Shown piece by piece: positions 9,332-17,778 of a stretch of 57,507 bases of DNA. The translations under genes were made by a program, and so were the position numbers. The notes beneath the pieces are model-generated. The model ran no database searches and was not told where the DNA came from. It saw only the letters and a program-made list of their open reading frames with translations. Every line of letters begins with the position of its first letter. Position 1 is the first letter of the stretch. The DNA comes from Aeropyrum sp. (GTDB taxonomy: Archaea; Thermoproteota; Thermoprotei_A; Sulfolobales; Acidilobaceae): assembly GCA_015523465.1 (NCBI GenBank), contig WAKF01000041.1, positions 1 to 57,507 on the forward strand. Reading direction: 5' to 3'.

Positions 9332-9969
9332 AGCCCAGTAGTCTACGAACCTACGTCTACTGCCCCCGCCTATACTTCTTTGAGAGTCATGTTAGGAGGG
9401 AGAGGGGGCTTCTTGAGCGCCTTCGCCTAGCCTTAGGTAGGCTATACCACGTGTTGGCTGGGATCGTGGACATGGCTAGGGGTAGGGTGGTGGAGGAGCC
9501 TTTAGAGGCTCGTCTGGGCGACTACGTGTTCGTAGGCAGGCCTGACGCTTGGAGGGTTGAGGAAGGGCGGCTCGTGGTTACTGAGAGGAAGAGTGGAAGG
9601 GGTCCTAGGAGGGGTGTGTGGCTCTCGGATGCAGCTCAGGCTGCAGCCTATGCTTTCATGCTTTTGAGGTCTAGGGTTAGGGGTGCTAATGAGGCTACCC
9701 TAGAGGTTGGATACGCTTTTGGGGGCGTTAGGAGGCTTAGGCTAACCGAGGACCTAGTGGATATTGTCCTGAGGGCTGCAGGCGAGATGAGGATGGTGAG
9801 GGAGGGCGTGGTCCCTTATGCTTATAGGGTTGAGGCTAAATGCTCGATATGCCCCTATAGAGTTCCATGCGAGGAGCTGGATAGGAGTCTTGCACCGCCG
9901 GAGGATGGAGAGATCTATGAGCCTGGGAGTTGGCTTGCCTCTCGTGAGCCCGCTCTGGATTCACGATAG
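9328..9969 (+). CDS. Cas4-like RecB-family nuclease with Fe-S cysteines
   Basis: A PD-(D/E)XK exonuclease-fold protein of the Cas4/RecB-like family. With the GTG at 9328 (GTGA overlap with ileS) it is 213 residues and begins with the family N-terminus [15 protein letters not shown]. Visible sites: Cys12, His41, Asp73 (GRPDAW), Glu86-x-Lys88 (TERKSG), Gln104 (DAAQAAAY), and a C-terminal Cys172-x2-Cys175-x5-Cys181 set that with Cys12 would hold a 4Fe-4S cluster. Cas4 proteins cut 5' ends and trim CRISPR prespacers, but no other cas gene or repeat array is in this window, so a stand-alone DNA-repair role is as likely. Its 3' end overlaps convergent ftsY by nine bases. Confidence 0.85.
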   Translation: MKPSSLRTYVYCPRLYFFESHVRRERGLLERLRLALGRLYHVLAGIVDMARGRVVEEPLEARLGDYVFVGRPDAWRVEEGRLVVTERKSGRGPRRGVWLSDAAQAAAYAFMLLRSRVRGANEATLEVGYAFGGVRRLRLTEDLVDIVLRAAGEMRMVREGVVPYAYRVEAKCSICPYRVPCEELDRSLAPPEDGEIYEPGSWLASREPALDSR

Positions 9970-10893
9970 TATTGACTTCGCTACCTCTTCCGGCTTGAAA
10001 GGTTTTAGGTCTTCGTAGCCTTGCCCTACGCCAAGGTAGAGTATCGGCTTCCCTATAGCGGCGGCAACGCTAACCACAGCGCCCCCCTTGGGGTCCGCGT
10101 CAACCTTGGCTACTATAACGCCGTCAACCCCTACAGCCTCGTTAAACCTTCTAGCCTGCTCTACGGCATCGTTGCCAGTGAGCGAGTCGACAACGAGAAT
10201 CTTATAGTGGGGCTTGACGACCCTAACGACCTTTCTAAGCTCCTCCACTAGGTTCTTATCAACATGCATTCGCCCAGCAGTATCTATGAGAGCCGCACAC
10301 AACCTCTTCGAGGCTGCATGCCTGACAGCGTCGAAAGCCACGCTTGCAGGATCCGCCCCGTACCTACCCTTCACTATGGGCACTCCTATTCTCCTAGCAT
10401 GAGTTTCTAGTTGTTCCTGAGCCCCTGCCCTGAAGGTATCAGCGGCGGCTATAACTGGGGTGGCGCCTCTCTTCTTAAGCATATATGCTACCTTAGCTAT
10501 CGTGGTAGTTTTGCCCACCCCGTTGACTCCAAGAAACACTACTACTAGGGGGGAGCCCTTGCCGCACCTTTCTAAAGCCTCACTTACAAGGTCGAAGCTG
10601 GGCTCTGAGCGGGATAACAGTTCTAGTAGAGCTTTGTATAGGGCCTCCTCCACGACTCTCCTAACATCCGAGGTCCTAGGGATCCTAGTGCCCGATAGCG
10701 ACTTCAAAACCATGCCAGCTAGCTGTTCTGCGGCCTCGAAGCTCACATCAGCCTCGACTAGCCTTAACACAAGGTCATCCATTAGGGGCTTTAAGTCATC
10801 CTCCCTCAGCTCACGGTAAAAAGCCTTTCCTGCTATCCCGGAGGCTAGGTCCTCCGCAGCCCTCCTAAGAGCCTCCCTTAGCCTCCCGAACAC
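9961..10893 (-). CDS. ftsY: Signal recognition particle receptor FtsY
   Basis: SRP-family GTPase that docks ribosome-SRP complexes at the membrane and helps insert membrane proteins. 310 residues: an N-terminal helical domain (residues 1-85), then the NG GTPase with GVNGVGKTTTIAKVA (P-loop), the SRP-specific insertion AADTFRAGAQEQLE, DTAGRMHVDKNLVEEL (G3), KVDADPKGGAVVSV (G4 region) and the closing FLGVGQG-type motif seen as LGVGQGYEDLKPF. It lacks the long acidic A domain, as in other archaea. GTG start. It is the last gene of the rps19e-rpl39e-aif6-pfdA operon, following pfdA by 8 bases. Confidence 0.97.
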   Translation of the reverse strand: MFGRLREALRRAAEDLASGIAGKAFYRELREDDLKPLMDDLVLRLVEADVSFEAAEQLAGMVLKSLSGTRIPRTSDVRRVVEEALYKALLELLSRSEPSFDLVSEALERCGKGSPLVVVFLGVNGVGKTTTIAKVAYMLKKRGATPVIAAADTFRAGAQEQLETHARRIGVPIVKGRYGADPASVAFDAVRHAASKRLCAALIDTAGRMHVDKNLVEELRKVVRVVKPHYKILVVDSLTGNDAVEQARRFNEAVGVDGVIVAKVDADPKGGAVVSVAAAIGKPILYLGVGQGYEDLKPFKPEEVAKSILS

Positions 10894-10901
10894 TATACTC
10901 G

Positions 10902-11363
10902 CTACCTCTTACCCTCCCTAGCTTGTAGAGTCTGCTGCTGTAAGGCGGCAAGGACCCTCTCGAACTCCCGATACTGGGCTACAAGCTTCTGTAGCTCGCT
11001 CTTAAGTTTTTCAGCCATATTCCTATACTTCTCTCTCCTTTCCTCTACTATCTTAACTGCCTCGTCTAAAGGTATGTAGGCATAGATGTTTAGGCCCAGG
11101 TGGAGTAGGACCGAGTCCCTCCTCGTAGGTGATACCTGGAGGTACACGGTCCCGCCAGGGTCACCGGGAACTAGTAGGTCCTCCCGCCCTGACTTGAGAG
11201 CCTTGATACTCTCCCTCGCAGCCTCGAGGTTGGCTACTGTAGCCTCTATCTGAGCTATATATGACTGTAACTCCTCTATCTGACTCCTAATAACGCCCAT
11301 TTGGGCTAGATAGGCTTGCACTACTTGTTCCTGGCTAGGCTGTCTTCCCGCCAAACCCGGCAC
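10902..11363 (-). CDS. pfdA: Prefoldin alpha subunit
   Basis: Alpha subunit of the archaeal prefoldin hexamer, an ATP-independent holdase that hands unfolded proteins to the thermosome. 153 residues: two long coiled-coil helices (residues 12-58 and 100-148) flank a central beta-hairpin segment containing LVPGDPGGTVYLQV, RRDSVLLHLGLNIYAYIPLDEAV. Start is GTG one base after the LX stop codon. The beta subunit lies far away at 55580 in this window. Position between rpl18a(LX) and ftsY is the standard archaeal order. Confidence 0.94.
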   Translation of the reverse strand: MPGLAGRQPSQEQVVQAYLAQMGVIRSQIEELQSYIAQIEATVANLEAARESIKALKSGREDLLVPGDPGGTVYLQVSPTRRDSVLLHLGLNIYAYIPLDEAVKIVEERREKYRNMAEKLKSELQKLVAQYREFERVLAALQQQTLQAREGKR

Positions 11364-11364
11364 C

Positions 11365-11634
11365 TCACATCTTCACCATCCTCTCTAGCCCGCTCAGCCT
11401 TATTATGTAAAGGTCGTCTACCTCCTCTAGCGGCACTTCTACTACCTTCAGAATCCTTACATGTCTCCTCCTAACTTTATGCCTGCTACCTAGCTCCGAG
11501 TAGACTCTCTCCACAGCATGCTCAGGCTTGAGAGCTCTCACGTACTTAGTAAACTTTCTCCACTCGGGATACCTATCGTGGGCTATGAGCATCTCCCCCT
11601 CCACGCGGAACACTTTAACCTCTCCCCTCGCCAT
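11365..11634 (-). CDS. rpl18a: 50S ribosomal protein L18a/LX
   Basis: Archaeal large-subunit protein LX (eukaryotic L18a/eL20). The ATG at 11634 gives 89 residues beginning ARGEVKVFRVEG, which matches the family N-terminus; GGAGGAG lies directly upstream. The reading frame extends to 11655 but the extra seven residues are not typical. Conserved features are YPEWRKFTKYVRAL, a basic SRHKVRRRHVRIL strand and a C-terminal DLYIIRLSGLERMVKM. It overlaps the end of the aIF6 gene by 20 bases and is followed by pfdA after one base. Confidence 0.94.
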   Translation of the reverse strand: MARGEVKVFRVEGEMLIAHDRYPEWRKFTKYVRALKPEHAVERVYSELGSRHKVRRRHVRILKVVEVPLEEVDDLYIIRLSGLERMVKM

Positions 11635-12334
11635 ACTCCTCCAACCCCCCTCCACTCAGAGCCAACTGGATCCTCGCTATCTCCGGGCCTGTTGTATCCT
11701 CGCCTACTAGGGCCCCATAACTGTTAGCTACAAGCCCAGTCCTGACAAGCTCAACCCCAAAGTTTATCGTCGCAGGCTCTATAGGCACCTTAAACAGTTC
11801 CTCCAAGAACCGGATTTCATCTTCGCTTGCTTCAGGATGAACTATACCCCCTCTGTTTGTTACGACGAGAGCAGCACCTACTGTTTGAACCCCAGCTATA
11901 CTACCTTTTTCAACCTCCACCCCCAGGCACTCCCTTAGAGCCTTTACAGCCTCATTCTCCATACCCGGGAATACAAGTGCGGCTCTATCGTTAGCAACCA
12001 TCACATTGCCTATAGCGTTGTTTCTACTAGGCAGCAGGACCACGTTTACATCTAGCCTCTTCTTAACAACCTCGGCTTCAAGCGTCGCATCGCGAGGGAG
12101 AGCAACACAGTTACTATTACCTCCAGCCATAACCCCCACAAGCCTCATACCATGAATCCTAAGGCGGACGATGGAGTTAACTCCTAGGACCTCCCTGATA
12201 ACCTCCTCCTCGCTACCTCCGATATCGTCAGGGACTAATACGTAGGAGTCTGTAGCAGTCAGGTAGACACCTATGTTAGGGTTACCGTATAGGTTTAGTT
12301 TTGCTACCTGAAACCTTCCCCGCTCCCTCTGCAA
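11615..12334 (-). CDS. eif6: Translation initiation factor 6 (aIF6)
   Basis: Anti-association factor that binds the 50S subunit and blocks premature joining to 30S; in eukaryotes and probably archaea it is released with help of SBDS and EF-2-like GTPases, and an SBDS gene is at 47928. 239 residues with the pentein fold built from repeated about 45-residue units; the first starts KLNLYGNPNIGVYLTATDSY, and the middle carries NRGGIVHPEASEDE and FGVELVRTGLVANSYGALVG typical of the family. TTG start. The 76-base gap to rpl31e upstream holds a perfect inverted repeat. Confidence 0.96.
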   Translation of the reverse strand: MQRERGRFQVAKLNLYGNPNIGVYLTATDSYVLVPDDIGGSEEEVIREVLGVNSIVRLRIHGMRLVGVMAGGNSNCVALPRDATLEAEVVKKRLDVNVVLLPSRNNAIGNVMVANDRAALVFPGMENEAVKALRECLGVEVEKGSIAGVQTVGAALVVTNRGGIVHPEASEDEIRFLEELFKVPIEPATINFGVELVRTGLVANSYGALVGEDTTGPEIARIQLALSGGGLEEYGEGRG

Positions 12335-12349
12335 GCTAGCTACAGCACC

Positions 12350-12375
12350 CCGTCACCAGTACTATGGCGTGACGG
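12350..12375. repeat. Inverted repeat between rpl31e and aIF6
   Basis: CCGTCAC at 12350-12356 and GTGACGG at 12369-12375 form a perfect 7-base stem with a 12-base loop. It is inside the 76-base gap that follows the rpl31e stop and precedes the aIF6 start, read on the minus strand. It could be an attenuator or processing hairpin in the operon mRNA, or an operator. No T-run follows it. Confidence 0.4.
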
Positions 12376-12410
12376 TAGACCTAAAAGTTTGGTGTGGGGA
12401 GGATTAGAGT

Positions 12411-12728
12411 CTACCCGCCTCCGCCCTTGTAGGGGCCGGGTTTGAGCTTGGGACCTGCAAGCCTTACACGTGCAATTTTGATCTTAGATCCTTCAACCTC
12501 CTCCTCTTTAATAGTAACTAGCACCTTAATCCTCCTAGGGGGCTTCTCCCTACTTCTCCTCCACACCTCCATGTTGACCTCATTATCTATAATGACTCTA
12601 TCTGCCTTGGTATGTCTCTCAACGAAGCGGCGTATTAGCTTGACAGCCCTATCAGCCCTGTTAGTCCTCCTACCCCAATAAACTCTAGACAGGTTGATAA
12701 TGTAAACCCAGCTACCGCTCGTGGGCAT
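12411..12728 (-). CDS. rpl31e: 50S ribosomal protein L31e
   Basis: Large-subunit ribosomal protein near the peptide exit tunnel. 105 residues; conserved INLSRVYWGRRTNRADRAV, KLIRRFVERH and the DRVIIDNEVNMEVW stretch define the family. A basic tail continues through LAGPKLKPGPYKGGGG. ATG start at 12728. It follows rpl39e by 27 bases and precedes aIF6, the usual archaeal order L39e-L31e-aIF6-LX. Confidence 0.97.
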   Translation of the reverse strand: MPTSGSWVYIINLSRVYWGRRTNRADRAVKLIRRFVERHTKADRVIIDNEVNMEVWRRSREKPPRRIKVLVTIKEEEVEGSKIKIARVRLAGPKLKPGPYKGGGG

Positions 12729-12755
12729 ACCTCAGCCCCCCGCCTTTTATAGCAC

Positions 12756-12911
12756 CTACACCTTAAGTTTGCTTCTCCTCCAATGCCTTCTCAGAGGGTT
12801 AACCCTAATCCTCCTCTTAGTTCTAACTACTACCCAGACCGGGACGGGCCTATTAGCTTTTAAGGCCCTAGCTAACCTGAGCTTCCTAGCCAATGGCTTA
12901 AAGTGAGCCAT
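12756..12911 (-). CDS. rpl39e: 50S ribosomal protein L39e
   Basis: A 51-residue basic protein lining the exit tunnel, too short for ordinary gene callers. The minus strand from ATG at 12909-12911 to TAG at 12756-12758 reads [20 protein letters not shown], then [19 protein letters not shown] and [12 protein letters not shown]. The [12 protein letters not shown] and RRHWRRSKL blocks are the L39e signatures. It lies exactly in the gap between the PDCD5-family gene and rpl31e, where L39e is expected. Confidence 0.96.
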   Translation of the reverse strand: MAHFKPLARKLRLARALKANRPVPVWVVVRTKRRIRVNPLRRHWRRSKLKV

Positions 12912-12927
12912 AAGCCCTCGCCCCCAT

Positions 12928-13278
12928 CTATTTCCTCTTAAATTTTATCTTGAACTCCTTCCTATTAGCCCTATCCAGCTCGAGAAGTATTTCTACTAGC
13001 ACGTCATCATCGACGGGAGGCTGTAGCCTCCCGGCTTGCACAAGCTGTATTATGGCGTCCTCAGCAGCCCTCGCGAGTTCCGGCCTTGCTAGCTTGAGGT
13101 TAGCCAGCCTCTCTCTAGCCTTACTAGTCAGCACCCTGCGAAGGAAGGCCTGTCTCTCGGCTTCTATCCTAGCCTCGAGCTCCCTCCTCTTCTGCTCTTC
13201 CTCTAGCTGCCTCTGAAGTTCGAGGAGCTTGCGCCGCCGAATCTCTTCTAACTCCCTATCATCTAGCTCCATACCCAC
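12928..13278 (-). CDS. PDCD5-family DNA-binding protein
   Basis: Archaeal homologue of human PDCD5/TFAR19, a small helical protein reported to bind DNA in archaea; its cellular role is uncertain. 116 residues: a long charged N-terminal helix ([20 protein letters not shown]), then a three-helix core with [20 protein letters not shown] and [21 protein letters not shown], ending in a KIKFKRK basic tail. GTG at 13278 and ATG at 13272 are both possible starts. It sits between rps19e and rpl39e, as in many archaea, which ties it to translation. Confidence 0.93.
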   Translation of the reverse strand: MGMELDDRELEEIRRRKLLELQRQLEEEQKRRELEARIEAERQAFLRRVLTSKARERLANLKLARPELARAAEDAIIQLVQAGRLQPPVDDDVLVEILLELDRANRKEFKIKFKRK

Positions 13279-13356
13279 TCAGCGCCACCCCTAAGGTTAC
13301 ACCCTCGGATAGAGTATTAACATTAACTGGGGCCCAGCCCTCCGCAGGCTTAAGCC

Positions 13357-13818
13357 TTAAAGGTATCTTGCCAGCTCCGGTCTCTGCTTGACGAGTTCCT
13401 GCATGATCTCCCTAGCCGTCGTGTCGAGGAGGCTCCTTCCAGCGGGTGTTAAGGTCCTACCCTTGCCAGGGACCTTCCTTACAAGACCAGCCTTCTCCAA
13501 CTGTTGCAGTATCTTCCTCGGGATACTTCCAGAGCCCTTACGGAACTTCTCCGGAGCTACACCCCTATTCTGCCTACCCCCATAGATCACCCTGAAGGCC
13601 TCGATGCCTATGGGCTCCCCGCTCTTATAGAGCTTCCTTAGGATGCTAGCAGCCCTGATATACCACCAGTCCTTGTCCTCGGGGGGCTTCTCCTTGTGAA
13701 CCCCCGTCTTCGCAAAGTAGGCCCAGACTGGAGGCTTAACCTGGGGGTAATCCTTCTTCAGCTTCTCAGCGACCCTCTTTATGAGCATGTCCGCTGGGAC
13801 CTCGAGAGCATTGACCAT
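13357..13818 (-). CDS. rps19e: 30S ribosomal protein S19e
   Basis: Archaeal/eukaryotic small-subunit protein needed for 18S/16S maturation. 153 residues. Diagnostic blocks are VKPPVWAYFAKTGVHKE, DKDWWYIRAASILRKLY, the glycine-rich YGGRQNRGVAPEKFRKGSGS (as YGGRQNRG and KFRKGSGSIPRKILQQLE) and GRTLTPAGRSLLD. ATG start at 13818. It follows the YhbY gene by 42 bases and heads the ribosomal part of the operon. Confidence 0.97.
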   Translation of the reverse strand: MVNALEVPADMLIKRVAEKLKKDYPQVKPPVWAYFAKTGVHKEKPPEDKDWWYIRAASILRKLYKSGEPIGIEAFRVIYGGRQNRGVAPEKFRKGSGSIPRKILQQLEKAGLVRKVPGKGRTLTPAGRSLLDTTAREIMQELVKQRPELARYL

Positions 13819-13860
13819 CCTACAGTCTCCCCAGCGGCTACCGATAAGCTACTAAAGCCT

Positions 13861-14142
13861 TTAACTCTGCCTCTCCCGGGGCTTGTAGAGCACGAAGGTC
13901 CTACCCCTCACACCCATAAGCTTAGCCCCGAGGGCCTCTGCTACCCTCTTAGCCACCTCCCTCCTATCACCCTCCCTCGCCACAGCAGTCTTCAGAAGCT
14001 TAACCTTCACAACTTCCTTCCTCTCAAGCCTAGCCTCGATCTCCCGTAAGACCTCGGGCGTTACGCCCTTCTTTCCAATGATCACGTCGGCGGGGCTCTG
14101 ATGAGCTTTCTTAACCCTCTCCTTTAACGGCTCGCGAGCCAC
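13861..14142 (-). CDS. YhbY/CRM-domain RNA-binding protein
   Basis: A 93-residue stand-alone CRM domain. Bacterial YhbY binds pre-50S particles and plant CRM proteins act in intron splicing; the archaeal members are thought to bind rRNA or tRNA precursors. The fold is visible as a helix with KKAHQSPADVIIGKKGVT (the GKKG loop contacts RNA), VKVKLLKTAVA, and a final strand GRTFVLYKPRE. GTG start after GGGGTG. It lies between rnp4 (16 bases upstream) and rps19e. Confidence 0.9.
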   Translation of the reverse strand: MAREPLKERVKKAHQSPADVIIGKKGVTPEVLREIEARLERKEVVKVKLLKTAVAREGDRREVAKRVAEALGAKLMGVRGRTFVLYKPRERQS

Positions 14143-14158
14143 TACCCATTAACACCCC

Positions 14159-14509
14159 TTAAGGCCTTTGAGTGCCCCGCCTCTTATAGGGCCTTCTGTG
14201 GATCCACCCGCAGAGTCTGCATCTAACTACTAAGTATGACATACCTCCAGCACTTCTGAGCCTAACAGTAGCTGTCAGCCCTGGTAGAAGGGGTGCTTTA
14301 CACCTCTTACACAACATTCTTTTAAGTCTTCTAGGCATTCTAACTCTAGTAGACTTTGAGATTTCTAGGGCTTGCTTCACTGCGAGCCTCGACTCTTCTA
14401 TCCTACCATCCCTTGTGAGGGTGAAGGCTAGCTCTAGTATCCTTGTGATTTCTTTCCTAACGAAGGACCTCCAGCATCCTTCATGCCTCGGCTGGTACCG
14501 CCTCTTCAA
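14159..14509 (-). CDS. rnp4: RNase P protein component 4 (Rpp21/Rpr2)
   Basis: Protein subunit of archaeal RNase P, which removes 5' leaders from pre-tRNA; it binds the specificity domain as a pair with Rpp29. 116 residues: N-terminal helices with [17 protein letters not shown], then a zinc ribbon [11 protein letters not shown] and [16 protein letters not shown], four cysteines in two CxxC pairs. The ATG at 14509 lies inside the 3' end of the DNA ligase gene (29-base overlap). Two other RNase P proteins, rnp2 (42349) and rnp3 (46248), are also in the window. Confidence 0.92.
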   Translation of the reverse strand: MKRRYQPRHEGCWRSFVRKEITRILELAFTLTRDGRIEESRLAVKQALEISKSTRVRMPRRLKRMLCKRCKAPLLPGLTATVRLRSAGGMSYLVVRCRLCGWIHRRPYKRRGTQRP

Positions 14510-16334
14510 CCCTCCTCAACTGCCTCCTATACATTTCGAGGAGTTCATGTGTAGTGGTGGCGTCTTCGGGTCTCTTATCGTCTCTCCACCTAATAAACCG
14601 GGGGAATCTTATACTAATTCCTACTCCGGGCCTTACCGCTCCCAGGCAGCACGTGTGCATCGGAGAGAGTGTTAACTCGGCCCCTAGGATCTCGGCTACG
14701 AGGGCTGGCTCCACCCAGACGTCCGGTTCTAGCCTAGACTCTACTCTCGGGTGCCTCCTCGGTATTATATATTTTTTGAGCATCTCGTTCATCTTGTCTA
14801 GCTCTTCGTCGGTGAACCCGGTAGCCACTTTACATACTGTGACGAACATGTCCCTGTCTGGATCGTAGGCTGCCATAAGAAGGCTACTCAGCTTCCCGCC
14901 CCTCTTACCCTTACCGTAGAAGGCGCCAACTACTACAAGGTCCACTGTGTCCGTCATCTCGCTCTTATAGTCCCTCTTCAGCTTAACCCAGAGCCAGCCC
15001 CTAACACCAGCCGTGTAATAGCTCTCTCTGTGTACTGCCTTTATCATGATACCCTCGGCTCCCTCCTCTATAGCCTGTAGGAAGAACTTCCATAGCTCTT
15101 CAGGGCTGCTAGTCTCTATGGCCTTGGCTAGCCTCCAGTACTCGCTCTCTACTATTATTGACTCTAGGGCCTTCCTCCGCTCCGGGAGGGGCTTGCGTGT
15201 TAGGTCCTCCCCGTCAACGTATATCGCGTCGAATAGGTATACTGCTACGGGGACCTCCTTCATGACCTTGTATATGTCGTGTTTCCTCTTCCTGTGCATT
15301 AGGACCTGGAAGGGCCTTAGCTCCCCAGTCTCGGGGTCTATAGCTACTATCTCGCCCTCGACTATAGCCTCTTCCGCTTTGATCCCAGCCCTTGCCATCT
15401 CGACGACGTCGGGGTACATCCTAGTTATATCTTCTAGTCTCCTCGAATATATGATTATCCTGTCGCCCTTCTTGTGGATCTGAGCCCTCTCCCCGTCATA
15501 CTTATACTCCGCTATAGCCCTCCCACCAACCTTCCTCAGTATCTCCCCAGGGTCCTTACCCCTCTCAGCCAGCATGGGCCTAAGAGGTATACCCACCTCA
15601 GGCTTAATGTCCCTAAGATAGTCCACTCCCCTCTCCGCTACAAGCCTAGCTATGTAACCCAGGTCGGCCCTCAAGTTATAAGCCCTCTCTATTATAGGCC
15701 TGCTATGAGCACCACCCCCAAAGGCAAGGGCTAGAGCGTCTAGTACTGTAGCATCGCCCACGCCAAGCCTGAGCCTACCCTCAATGAACCTCACAATATA
15801 CTTGGCCTCAAGGGGTGTAGCGTCGACAAGCAAGCCCGCTACAAGCTTAAGCTTTATATCCCTACTCCCCTCCCCCTGAGCATAAGCCACCCTAAGCAAG
15901 TCGTTGTAAACCCTCGAGACGGTAAGCCCTCCGCCACCTCCACCCGCCATGAAAGCTAGCAGGCCTGGGCTCCTAGCAGCCTTAGACCTAGCCTCGTCGG
16001 CAAGCTTCTCCGCAACGAGACCCAGGTCCCCGAGGCTTTTGAACATCCTCTCAACGCGGGACTCGCTAACCTTGTAGGCCTGAGCTATAGCCTTGATAAG
16101 GAGCTTCTCACCAACGCCAAGCTCAGGTGCACCCTTCCAGTCAGGCAGTAAACGCCCCTGTATTAGATAGACTACCTTGTCCATGACTGCAGGGGGAGTC
16201 CTCTTAAAGAGCTTCGCTAGGAGCACTGCAAGCTGAGTCCTAGACGTTATCCTCTCCAGGGCTGCAAAGGTCTCCGCGACATATTTGAACTCGAGGTCGT
16301 TCGAGCCACTCGAACCCACACTAACCCACCCCAC
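14481..16334 (-). CDS. lig: ATP-dependent DNA ligase
   Basis: Replicative ligase that joins Okazaki fragments, 617 residues, normal crenarchaeal size. N-terminal DNA-binding domain (residues 1-240), adenylation domain with the active-site Lys in [13 protein letters not shown], then [17 protein letters not shown] (motif III region), [19 protein letters not shown] (motif IV) and WVKLKRDY (motif V), and a C-terminal OB fold. The longest frame starts with GTG at 16334; GTG at 16319 fits better a TATA-like CATATAG at 16339-16345 on the minus strand. It overlaps rnp4 by 29 bases and heads the operon down to ftsY. Confidence 0.96.
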   Translation of the reverse strand: MGWVSVGSSGSNDLEFKYVAETFAALERITSRTQLAVLLAKLFKRTPPAVMDKVVYLIQGRLLPDWKGAPELGVGEKLLIKAIAQAYKVSESRVERMFKSLGDLGLVAEKLADEARSKAARSPGLLAFMAGGGGGGLTVSRVYNDLLRVAYAQGEGSRDIKLKLVAGLLVDATPLEAKYIVRFIEGRLRLGVGDATVLDALALAFGGGAHSRPIIERAYNLRADLGYIARLVAERGVDYLRDIKPEVGIPLRPMLAERGKDPGEILRKVGGRAIAEYKYDGERAQIHKKGDRIIIYSRRLEDITRMYPDVVEMARAGIKAEEAIVEGEIVAIDPETGELRPFQVLMHRKRKHDIYKVMKEVPVAVYLFDAIYVDGEDLTRKPLPERRKALESIIVESEYWRLAKAIETSSPEELWKFFLQAIEEGAEGIMIKAVHRESYYTAGVRGWLWVKLKRDYKSEMTDTVDLVVVGAFYGKGKRGGKLSSLLMAAYDPDRDMFVTVCKVATGFTDEELDKMNEMLKKYIIPRRHPRVESRLEPDVWVEPALVAEILGAELTLSPMHTCCLGAVRPGVGISIRFPRFIRWRDDKRPEDATTTHELLEMYRRQLRRVEEAVPAEA

Positions 16335-16383
16335 CTAAAACTATATGAGGGGCGAAAGGTTATTCAGGTAGCACCCTTCCACA

Positions 16384-16470
16384 TATCATGGCGATGACGC
16401 GAACCCGGCAAGAAGGAGCCCCCCATTTGGGGGCTGTGAAGCGAAGTCGGGGTTTACTGAGCCACCTCTC
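16384..16470 (+). other. Structured intergenic element, possible ncRNA or TnpB-end relic
   Basis: The 283-base gap between the ligase and NSUN genes holds a GC-rich structured segment. AGCCCCC (16417-16423) pairs perfectly with GGGGGCT (16429-16435) over a CATTT loop, and it is framed by AACCCGG (16402-16408) against CGGGGTT (16448-16454). It opens with GCGATGA, like a C box, and closes with CTGA at 16457-16460, like a D box. It also has an open frame from 16388 to TGA that reads MAMTRTRQEGAPHLGAVKRS, which reminds me of the tail of IS605-type TnpB proteins. A TATA-like AAAACTATATGA lies at 16337-16348. Identity is unresolved. Confidence 0.4.
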
Positions 16471-16506
16471 AGAGGAGCACTTATCCAACTTTTCTATGTG
16501 AGACTA

Positions 16507-16516
16507 TTTATTATAT
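16507..16516 (+). promoter_or_regulatory. TATA box before the NSUN-type methyltransferase gene
   Basis: TTTATTATAT followed by CCCC is a good crenarchaeal box A, predicting transcription from about 16540. The 7-base hairpin TTCATCC/GGATGAA (16528-16534 with 16543-16549) straddles that start. The 5' leader before the TTG at 16618 would be about 75 bases. Confidence 0.45.
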
Positions 16517-16617
16517 CCCCCTCAGGCTTCATCCTCCTTAAGGGATGAACGGGCCGACATAGGCTGAGGCCCTAGAGAGGGCTGAGGATGTAGGGTCAAT
16601 GGGGTGACCTCTAGGGC

Positions 16618-17778
16618 TTGGGTGTTTGCGGCTCTCCGCTAGAATATGACGTGGGTCTTTCGGAGGACCTAGAAGCGTCGTCAGGCCCTCTCTGTAGCCT
16701 AGTAAAGTCTCTATTGAGGCCCCCTCCTAGGCTTTACGTGAGGGTTAATACTCTCAAGGTGAGCGTTGACTCTTACTTGAAGATGCTTAGGGATAGGGGG
16801 TTGGAGTTTCGGGTTGACGAGGATATACCAGAGGCCATCTGGCACCCTGTGGAGGGGCCTTTAAGCTGGGAGTTTCGAGGGAAGAAGGTTATCGTGGACA
16901 AGGTGGCTGCAGAGTCCGTGCTTATGGGTAGCGACCTCTACGCTCCGGGCATAATCGAGGCGAGAGGTGTTGAGAGAGGAGATGAAGTTGTGATACTTGC
17001 TCCTAACGGGGCGATCGTGGGCGGCGGAGTCGCTGTAATGTCGTGGAGGGAAGTCAAAGAGAGGGGGAGAGGGCTGGCAGTTAAGGTGACAAAGCCCATT
17101 TACAGGGCACCGAGGGTTAGAGACCTCCCCGGCTGGAGTGAGGGGCTCATCTACGGCCAAAGCGTGACTTCAATGTACGTAGCTAGAGCCCTAGACCCCA
17201 AGCCCGGATGGACCATAGTGGACTTGACAGCCGCTCCGGGGGGTAAGGTGAGCCATGTAGCCCAGCTAGCCGGAAGAGAGTCTAGGATCATAGCTGTAGA
17301 TAGGCCTAGCAAGGTAGAGAGGATTAAGGAGACTCTTACCAGGCTGGGTATCGACTGGGTTAAGGTCGTCGGCGGCGACAGTAGAAGGCTCACTAGGACC
17401 TACCCATCGCTAGAGGGGAAGGCAGATGCAGTCCTAGTAGACCCTCCATGCACGAACATTGGAGTCATACCTAAGGTCTGGGATAGGAAGACTCTCAGGG
17501 ATTCCGTAGCGGCGAGTAAGTATCAGTGGTCTTTCATCGTGGAGGCCTGGAGGCTATTGAAGCCGAGGGGCCTTTTAGCCTATTCTACATGCACTATAAC
17601 CTCGTTAGAGAACGAGGCTATAGTGCTGAGGGCTATTGAAGAGCTGGGTTTCAGTCTGGAGTGGTCTTGGGGTGTGAAGCCCAGTAGAGGGTGGAGTACG
17701 GGGCTCGGGTGGAGGTGGGCTCCCCATAGAACTCCCACTCCAGGCTTCTTCCTTGCACTACTCTCTAAACCCCCTTAA
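16618..17778 (+). CDS. NSUN-type RNA (cytosine-5) methyltransferase with PUA domain
   Basis: A 386-residue SAM-dependent m5C methyltransferase. N-terminal RRM-like part with YVRVNTLKVSVDSYL, then an inserted PUA domain (about residues 85-155: KVAAESVLMGSDLYAPGI to IVGGGVAVMS), as in human NSUN6 and archaeal relatives that modify tRNA. The Rossmann domain follows: VDLTAAPGGKVSHVAQLA (motif I), AVDRPSKVERI, then the two catalytic cysteines in DPPCTNIGV (motif IV) and YSTCTITSLENE (motif VI). Target base is inferred, not seen. TTG start after GGGGTGA. Its end overlaps the convergent PIN-domain gene by 14 bases. Confidence 0.92.
   Translation: MGVCGSPLEYDVGLSEDLEASSGPLCSLVKSLLRPPPRLYVRVNTLKVSVDSYLKMLRDRGLEFRVDEDIPEAIWHPVEGPLSWEFRGKKVIVDKVAAESVLMGSDLYAPGIIEARGVERGDEVVILAPNGAIVGGGVAVMSWREVKERGRGLAVKVTKPIYRAPRVRDLPGWSEGLIYGQSVTSMYVARALDPKPGWTIVDLTAAPGGKVSHVAQLAGRESRIIAVDRPSKVERIKETLTRLGIDWVKVVGGDSRRLTRTYPSLEGKADAVLVDPPCTNIGVIPKVWDRKTLRDSVAASKYQWSFIVEAWRLLKPRGLLAYSTCTITSLENEAIVLRAIEELGFSLEWSWGVKPSRGWSTGLGWRWAPHRTPTPGFFLALLSKPP

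Noticed and set aside
9328-9969. Part of a CRISPR-Cas locus
   Set aside because: No repeat array, cas1, cas2 or effector gene lies anywhere in the window.
16543-16590. GGATGAA plus two CTGA boxes resembling a C/D sRNA
   Set aside because: The two CTGA boxes are only 14 bases apart, leaving no room for a C' box and guide; the GGATGAA is better explained by a hairpin arm.
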